Shown here: positions 5,892 through 8,824 of the stretch, in pieces
Position numbering within the stretch: position 1 is the first letter of the stretch
How the letters are laid out: the number at the start of each line of letters is the position of its first letter
Origin: Oscillospiraceae bacterium
GTDB lineage: Bacteria; Bacillota; Clostridia; Oscillospirales; Oscillospiraceae
Direction of reading: 5' to 3'
Length of the DNA stretch: 8,824 bases
Assembly: GCA_016295615.1 (NCBI GenBank)
Contig: JAEDKW010000047.1
Location: 1-8,824 of the forward strand
The notes under the pieces: generated by a model
What the model saw: the letters and a program-made list of their open reading frames with translations, nothing else
What the model was told of the DNA's origin: nothing
Database searches by the model: none
Program-made: the position numbers and the translations under genes

Positions 5892-6986
5892 TTATGCTTC
5901 AATGCCGCGGGAGGAGAGGTACTTCTTGACCATCAGCGCCACCTTGAAGGTGATCGCATCGTCGAACTGACGCAGGTCGAGTCCGGTGAGCTTTTTGATC
6001 TTTTCCAAACGGTAGACCAGCGTGTTGCGGTGGACGAACAGCTTGCGCGCCGTCTCGGAAAGAACGAGGTTGTTTTCAAAGAACTTGTTGATGGTGAACA
6101 GCGTTTCCCTGTCCAGCGCGTCAATGGGATTCTTTTTGAATACTTCCTGCAGGAACATCTCGCAAAGGGTGGTCGGCAGCTGATAGATCAGGCGGCCGAT
6201 ACCGAGATTTTCATAGTTGATGACGACCTTCTCCGTATCGAAGACCTTGCCGACTTCGATCGCCATCTGCGCTTCCTTGTAGGATTTTGCCAGGTCGCGC
6301 AGATGTGCGGCAATGGTGCCGATACCGATAACGGCGACGCTCTCGCCATTGACACGCAGTCCCTCTTCCAGCTGCAAAGCGATCTTCTCAAGCTCCGGCG
6401 CGCCGGCGGTATCGCTGAGCTGATGGATCAGGACGATGTCCGTCTCTCCCATGGAAAGAACGAAGCTGGTCTGACGGTCGGGGAAGATACTCTGCACCGC
6501 CTCCACCGTTACGGACTCGACCTTGTCGTCCGTCTTGCGGATGACGAACACGCCGCGGCTGAGCTCCGCATCGACATGGAGCTCCTTGGCGCGGATATAA
6601 ATATCGCTGATGAGAATGTTGTCGGAAATAATGCTTTTGACGAAGGACGTCTTGTCATACTTCTCTTCGTAATAGCTCTTGGTCGTATTGAGGGCAACGG
6701 AAGCCATTGCGCAGGCAACGCGGCTCATCTCGTCCTCGCCGAAGGCGAACGCCGCGAAATCAAACTGACCGCTCCAGCCGGACAGAGCCTTGAAGGTCTT
6801 GCCCTCGAGCGCGATACACTCGCCCTCTGCTCCGTTGATCGGGCGAACCAAATGCGGCCACTTGCAGCCGATCTCCGGCAGATCCGTACAGGCGATCACC
6901 GTACCCTCGGAGTCGATCACCCCGATGACTGTGTCGGTTGTTTCTTTAAACTGCAAAACGATATTCTGAAAAATTCTACCAGACAT
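5892..6986 (-). CDS. PucR/CdaR-type transcription regulator
   Basis: Probable DNA-binding regulator of 364 residues. The C-terminal part, about 296-350, is a PucR-type helix-turn-helix: NKFFENN, LSETARKLFVHRNTLVYRL, then KKLTGLDL, a clear family hallmark. The centre (about 140-265) fits the degenerate GGDEF-like domain found in this family (ENLGIGRLIYQLP at its end). The N-terminus (VIGVIDSEGTVIACTDLPEIG, split here as VIGVIDSEGTVIAC and TDLPEIG) resembles a sugar-diacid recognition or PAS-like sensor. There are no membrane segments. An upstream in-frame ATG at 7028 lacks a ribosome binding site, so the ATG at 6984-6986 with GGGAGG 8 nt before it is used. It has its own promoter and terminator. 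No diacid, purine or other catabolic genes are nearby, so ligand and targets are unknown. Confidence 0.88.
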   Translation of the reverse strand: MSGRIFQNIVLQFKETTDTVIGVIDSEGTVIACTDLPEIGCKWPHLVRPINGAEGECIALEGKTFKALSGWSGQFDFAAFAFGEDEMSRVACAMASVALNTTKSYYEEKYDKTSFVKSIISDNILISDIYIRAKELHVDAELSRGVFVIRKTDDKVESVTVEAVQSIFPDRQTSFVLSMGETDIVLIHQLSDTAGAPELEKIALQLEEGLRVNGESVAVIGIGTIAAHLRDLAKSYKEAQMAIEVGKVFDTEKVVINYENLGIGRLIYQLPTTLCEMFLQEVFKKNPIDALDRETLFTINKFFENNLVLSETARKLFVHRNTLVYRLEKIKKLTGLDLRQFDDAITFKVALMVKKYLSSRGIEA

Positions 6987-6994
6987 GCAGGTGT

Positions 6995-7000
6995 CCTCCC
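6995..7000 (-). promoter_or_regulatory. Ribosome binding site deciding the regulator's start
   Basis: GGGAGG on the minus strand, 8 nt before the ATG at 6984-6986. No comparable site precedes the ATG at 7026-7028, which would lie only about 14 nt from the predicted transcription start. Confidence 0.8.
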
Positions 7001-7048
7001 AAAGTTTCTCTTGATTCGTTTTGTGCATTTTGTCAATCGAGCTAATTC

Positions 7049-7077
7049 ATTATACTTGGCATTTCAGAGATTTGCAA
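7049..7077 (-). promoter_or_regulatory. Sigma-A promoter of the regulator gene
   Basis: On the minus strand TTGCAA (7072-7077), a 17-bp spacer and TATAAT (7049-7054) form a good vegetative promoter. The start point is inferred near 7042, giving a leader of about 55 nt. Confidence 0.82.
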
Positions 7078-7081
7078 GAGA

Positions 7082-7117
7082 TTTTTTCTTTTTTCACCAA
7101 ATTTTTTGTCTTTTTTT
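7082..7117. repeat. Four A/T-tracts upstream of the regulator promoter
   Basis: On the plus strand T-tracts lie at 7082-7087, 7089-7094, 7102-7107 and 7111-7117, immediately upstream of the -35 box at 7072-7077. Their starts are 7, 13 and 9 bp apart, averaging about one helical turn. Such an arrangement can act as an UP element or as intrinsically bent DNA; that role is an inference. The 138-bp gap between the rsuA stop and the regulator frame holds no other gene or clear terminator. Confidence 0.55.
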
Positions 7118-7166
7118 GTTGATTCCGTAAATGAGTTTTGTTTTCCCTCACCAAAAAGCGCAATTC

Positions 7167-7898
7167 TTATTGGATATTTTGTCCATGGATGATTTGCGCA
7201 ATCTCTTCCCCGGAAAGCAGGCGAAATTCACCTTTTGCGAGGGTTTTATCCAGAATGAGCGGTCCCATTTGCAGCCGTTTGAGGTACAGCACGGGCTTTC
7301 CGCAAAAGGCAAGCATCCGCTTGATTTGGTGGAATTTCCCTTCGTGCAGCGTCACAAGCGCCTCGCTTTCTTCGCCTGCACGGAGGATCTCAAGTCCCGC
7401 CTCCCGACAGACAAGCCCGTCGTCAAGCGTCATGCCGGCGGCAAAAGCGTCGCAGTCCTCCTGCGTCAGCGTGCCGGAGACCCGGGCATAGTAGACCTTG
7501 TCCACATGCTTTTTCGGCGAGAGCAGATCGTGGGCAAGCTCACCGTCGTTGGTCAGCAGGAGCAGCCCCTCCGTGTCCTTATCGAGCCGCCCGACCGGAA
7601 AGAGTCCCATTTTCCGGTACTCCGCGGGCAAAAGGTCCAGCACCGTTTCACCGCGCCCGTCCTCGGTTGCCGACAGAACGCCTGCAGGCTTATGCAGCAT
7701 GACGTAGGTATAACGCCGGTAGCCGAGCGTCTGACCGGCAACAAGGATCTCCGCCGTTTCCGGGTCGTATTTCTCCTCCGCACTGCGCGCTGTTTTTCCG
7801 TCAACAAGGATCTGTCCGTCTTTGACGAGCTGCTTCACCTCACGGCGCGAGTAGCGCCCCATGGAGGCGATGATCTTATCCAGTCTCTCCTTTGCCAT
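7167..7898 (-). CDS. rsuA: 16S rRNA pseudouridine synthase, RsuA family
   Basis: Cytoplasmic enzyme that converts a uridine of 16S rRNA to pseudouridine (U516 in the E. coli enzyme). The 243-residue product has an N-terminal S4 RNA-binding domain (RLDKIIASMGRYSRREVKQL, about 5-24) and the synthase motif GRLDKDTEGLLLLTNDG (103-119) with catalytic D106. The C-terminal block EGKFHQIKRM (186-195) is the RsuA form, whereas RluB-type enzymes have a different, Arg-rich sequence here, so RsuA/YtzG is preferred. The ATG at 7896-7898 is chosen because it starts the S4 domain correctly. The ribosome binding site AAAGGA is present but rather far away (about 12 nt). The frame is open 57 nt further, but that extension overlaps a hairpin and has no family similarity that I can see. 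Confidence 0.93.
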   Translation of the reverse strand: MAKERLDKIIASMGRYSRREVKQLVKDGQILVDGKTARSAEEKYDPETAEILVAGQTLGYRRYTYVMLHKPAGVLSATEDGRGETVLDLLPAEYRKMGLFPVGRLDKDTEGLLLLTNDGELAHDLLSPKKHVDKVYYARVSGTLTQEDCDAFAAGMTLDDGLVCREAGLEILRAGEESEALVTLHEGKFHQIKRMLAFCGKPVLYLKRLQMGPLILDKTLAKGEFRLLSGEEIAQIIHGQNIQ

Positions 7899-7921
7899 GT
7901 GTGTGACCGTTCCTTTCCGCT

Positions 7922-7973
7922 GCGCTGCCGGACGCAAGACGGTTCCCGATCGCATCGACCGTCTGCGCCGCGC
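7922..7973. repeat. Long imperfect hairpin upstream of rsuA
   Basis: The core pairs AGACGGT (7937-7943) with ACCGTCT (7958-7964), with an inner CGAT/ATCG stem (7947-7950 and 7954-7957) around a 3-nt loop. The helix extends outward through CGC/GCG (7933-7935 with 7965-7967, one bulged base) and possibly GCGC/GCGC (7922-7925 with 7970-7973). In the minus-strand mRNA it would form a structured rsuA leader ending just before the ribosome binding site. On the plus strand it is followed by five T residues (7974-7978), but no plus-strand gene lies upstream to terminate. Confidence 0.6.
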
Positions 7974-8073
7974 TTTTTACTCTGCTGCGTAAGCGGCGGA
8001 AAAAAACAGCGCCGCAACACAAGTGAAGACCTGCTTTCCGCCTGTCTTCCCTTTCGCTTCCTTTGGAAAGCTT

Positions 8074-8103
8074 ATCATATTTTTGTCCGCATGGGAATAG
8101 CAA
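8074..8103 (-). promoter_or_regulatory. Possible sigma-A promoter of rsuA
   Basis: On the minus strand TTGCTA (8098-8103), an 18-bp spacer and TATGAT (8074-8079) give a moderate promoter match. It would produce a leader of about 170 nt that contains the hairpin at 7922-7973. It is weaker than the other promoters in the window and is a tentative call. Confidence 0.4.
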
Positions 8104-8126
8104 TATGGGGAAAGGATGTGTGTCTC

Positions 8127-8594
8127 ATGTTCATTGTGACCGCCAAATTCCCAAAACGCCGACTCTTCCTTGCCGCGCTTTGCCTGCTTGTGCTCATTGC
8201 CCTGCCGTTTTTTCTTTCGCATCAAGGGGAAGGCAAGGACAGCGGCGCTGTCCGCGTGAAAACGAACGATGAGCGCGTGGCATATCTGCGCTCGCTGGGC
8301 TGGGAGGTCACGCCCGAGCCGGTCGAAACGCTGTCGGTGTCGCTGCCCGATGAGCTGGTGGAGCCGTATCTGTCCTACAATGCCCTGCAGCTGGAGCAGG
8401 GCTTTGACCTGAGCGACTTCTGCGGCAGGACGCTCAGCCGCTATACCTATGTTGTGACCAATTATCCCGACCGCGAATCCGGCTGTCAGGCGGACATCTA
8501 CCTCTGTGATGACGCCGTCGTTGCCGGCGACATTGTCTGCACCGGCGAGGGCGGCTTCATGACAGGGCTGGAATTTCCGGATAAGCAATCGTAA
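8127..8594 (+). CDS. Small membrane-anchored DUF4830-like protein
   Basis: Function unknown. The 155-residue product has a basic N-terminus followed by one hydrophobic segment (about 12-30), which is a signal peptide or anchor, and then an extracellular domain. That domain contains ERVAYLRSLGWEV (49-61), YNALQLEQGFDLSDFCG (84-100), YTYVVTNYP (106-114) and a closing GGFMTGLEF, a pattern I recognise from DUF4830 proteins of Firmicutes; this assignment is from memory of the family, not a search. The ATG at 8127-8129 is preferred because GGGGAAAGGA (8107-8116) lies 10 nt before it and a membrane segment follows. In-frame GTG (8118) and ATG (8091) codons are possible alternatives. It is the only plus-strand gene, divergent from rsuA and convergent with tuf. 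No clear promoter was found for it. Confidence 0.75.
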   Translation: MFIVTAKFPKRRLFLAALCLLVLIALPFFLSHQGEGKDSGAVRVKTNDERVAYLRSLGWEVTPEPVETLSVSLPDELVEPYLSYNALQLEQGFDLSDFCGRTLSRYTYVVTNYPDRESGCQADIYLCDDAVVAGDIVCTGEGGFMTGLEFPDKQS

Positions 8595-8615
8595 GCTGCC
8601 GCAGGGCGCGAAAAC

Positions 8616-8659
8616 AGCAAAAAAAGAAAGACCGCTTATGCGGTCTTTCTTTTTTTGCT
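8616..8659. terminator. Bidirectional intrinsic terminator between the DUF4830-like gene and tuf
   Basis: A perfect 20-bp inverted repeat (8616-8635 with 8640-8659) has a TTAT loop. The GC core GACCGC/GCGGTC is flanked by a stretch of seven A residues on the left and seven T residues on the right, so a U-tract follows the hairpin in both directions. It lies 21 nt after the DUF4830 stop and 4 nt after the tuf stop, serving both convergent genes. Confidence 0.93.
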
Positions 8660-8663
8660 TTGA

Positions 8664-8824
8664 TTACTGTTCGGTTTCGATAACAACACCGGAGCCGACG
8701 GTACGGCCGCCTTCACGAATCGCGAAGCGGAGACCCTTTTCGATAGCGATCGGGGTGATCAGCTCGACCTTCATGTCGACGTTATCGCCGGGCATGCACA
8801 TCTCAGTGCCCTCGGGCAGAGTGA
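8664..8824 (-). CDS. tuf: Elongation factor Tu (EF-Tu), C-terminal 52 residues
   Basis: Delivers aminoacyl-tRNA to the ribosome as a GTPase. Only the end of domain 3 lies in the window: TLPEGTEMCMPGDNV, VELITPIAIEKGLRFAIRE and GGRTVGSGVV are the standard EF-Tu C-terminal sequence, ending IETEQ and a TAA at 8664-8666. The 5' part lies beyond the right edge. It is followed by the shared bidirectional terminator. Identification is secure; whether it is one of two tuf copies cannot be seen here. Confidence 0.97.
   Translation of the reverse strand, partial: TLPEGTEMCMPGDNVDMKVELITPIAIEKGLRFAIREGGRTVGSGVVIETEQ

Noticed and set aside
7977..8078. Minus-strand 33-codon open frame ending FFSAAYAAE upstream of rsuA, possibly a leader peptide or a gene remnant
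   Set aside because: There is no ribosome binding site before its ATG and no recognisable similarity; the signal-peptide-like ending is probably chance.
8061..8110. Plus-strand promoter for the DUF4830-like gene (TTGGAA, TATCAT and CATATTTT elements)
   Set aside because: No pair of elements has acceptable spacing for sigma-A, and the sporulation-sigma-like -10 has no matching -35.
7131..8126. Long 5' part of the plus-strand frame that contains the DUF4830-like gene
   Set aside because: It is antisense to rsuA and crosses the divergent intergenic region; only the part from 8127 has a ribosome binding site, a membrane segment and a recognisable domain.

Overview
The window looks like ordinary chromosome from a moderately GC-rich, low-redundancy Firmicute, most likely a clostridial gut-type lineage (Oscillospirales-like). 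The reasons are the strong GGAGG-type ribosome binding sites, textbook sigma-A promoters, the greA-lysS pair, an FtsEX operon ending in a coiled-coil M23 hydrolase, and a DUF4830-like protein. The lineage is an inference. I see no phage, IS element, CRISPR array, tRNA or rRNA, and no clear sign of horizontal transfer.

Layout, left to right. Every gene except one lies on the minus strand, so transcription runs right to left. (1) lysS (3' end just cut by the window edge) and greA form a two-gene unit driven by an excellent promoter at 2078-2106. (2) An unrecognised 236-residue protein (2103-2813) lies directly upstream of that promoter; its stop codon is inside the promoter's -35 hexamer. (3) A strong intrinsic terminator (2827-2862) ends only 2 nt before that gene's ribosome binding site. 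(4) The ftsE-ftsX-M23 peptidase operon (5676 down to 2881) has its own sigma-A promoter at 5742-5770. (5) A PucR/CdaR-type transcription regulator (5892-6986) has its own promoter and terminator. (6) rsuA, a 16S rRNA pseudouridine synthase (7167-7898), has a 228-nt upstream region containing a long imperfect hairpin. (7) A small membrane-anchored DUF4830-like protein (8127-8594) is the only plus-strand gene. (8) A perfect 20-bp bidirectional terminator (8616-8659) separates it from the 3' end of a convergent tuf gene (EF-Tu).

How the genes fit together. FtsE (ATPase) and FtsX (membrane partner) form the complex that transmits ATP hydrolysis to an extracellular peptidoglycan hydrolase. The third gene of the operon encodes a secreted coiled-coil protein with an intact LytM/M23 active site and is the obvious partner. 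greA, lysS, rsuA and tuf serve transcription and translation. The less understood parts are the 236-residue protein placed just behind an operon terminator, the diacid-type regulator beside ftsEX with no diacid genes in view, and the DUF4830 protein. I did not find a convincing new multi-gene system; the findings are mainly regulatory architecture and uncharacterised proteins.
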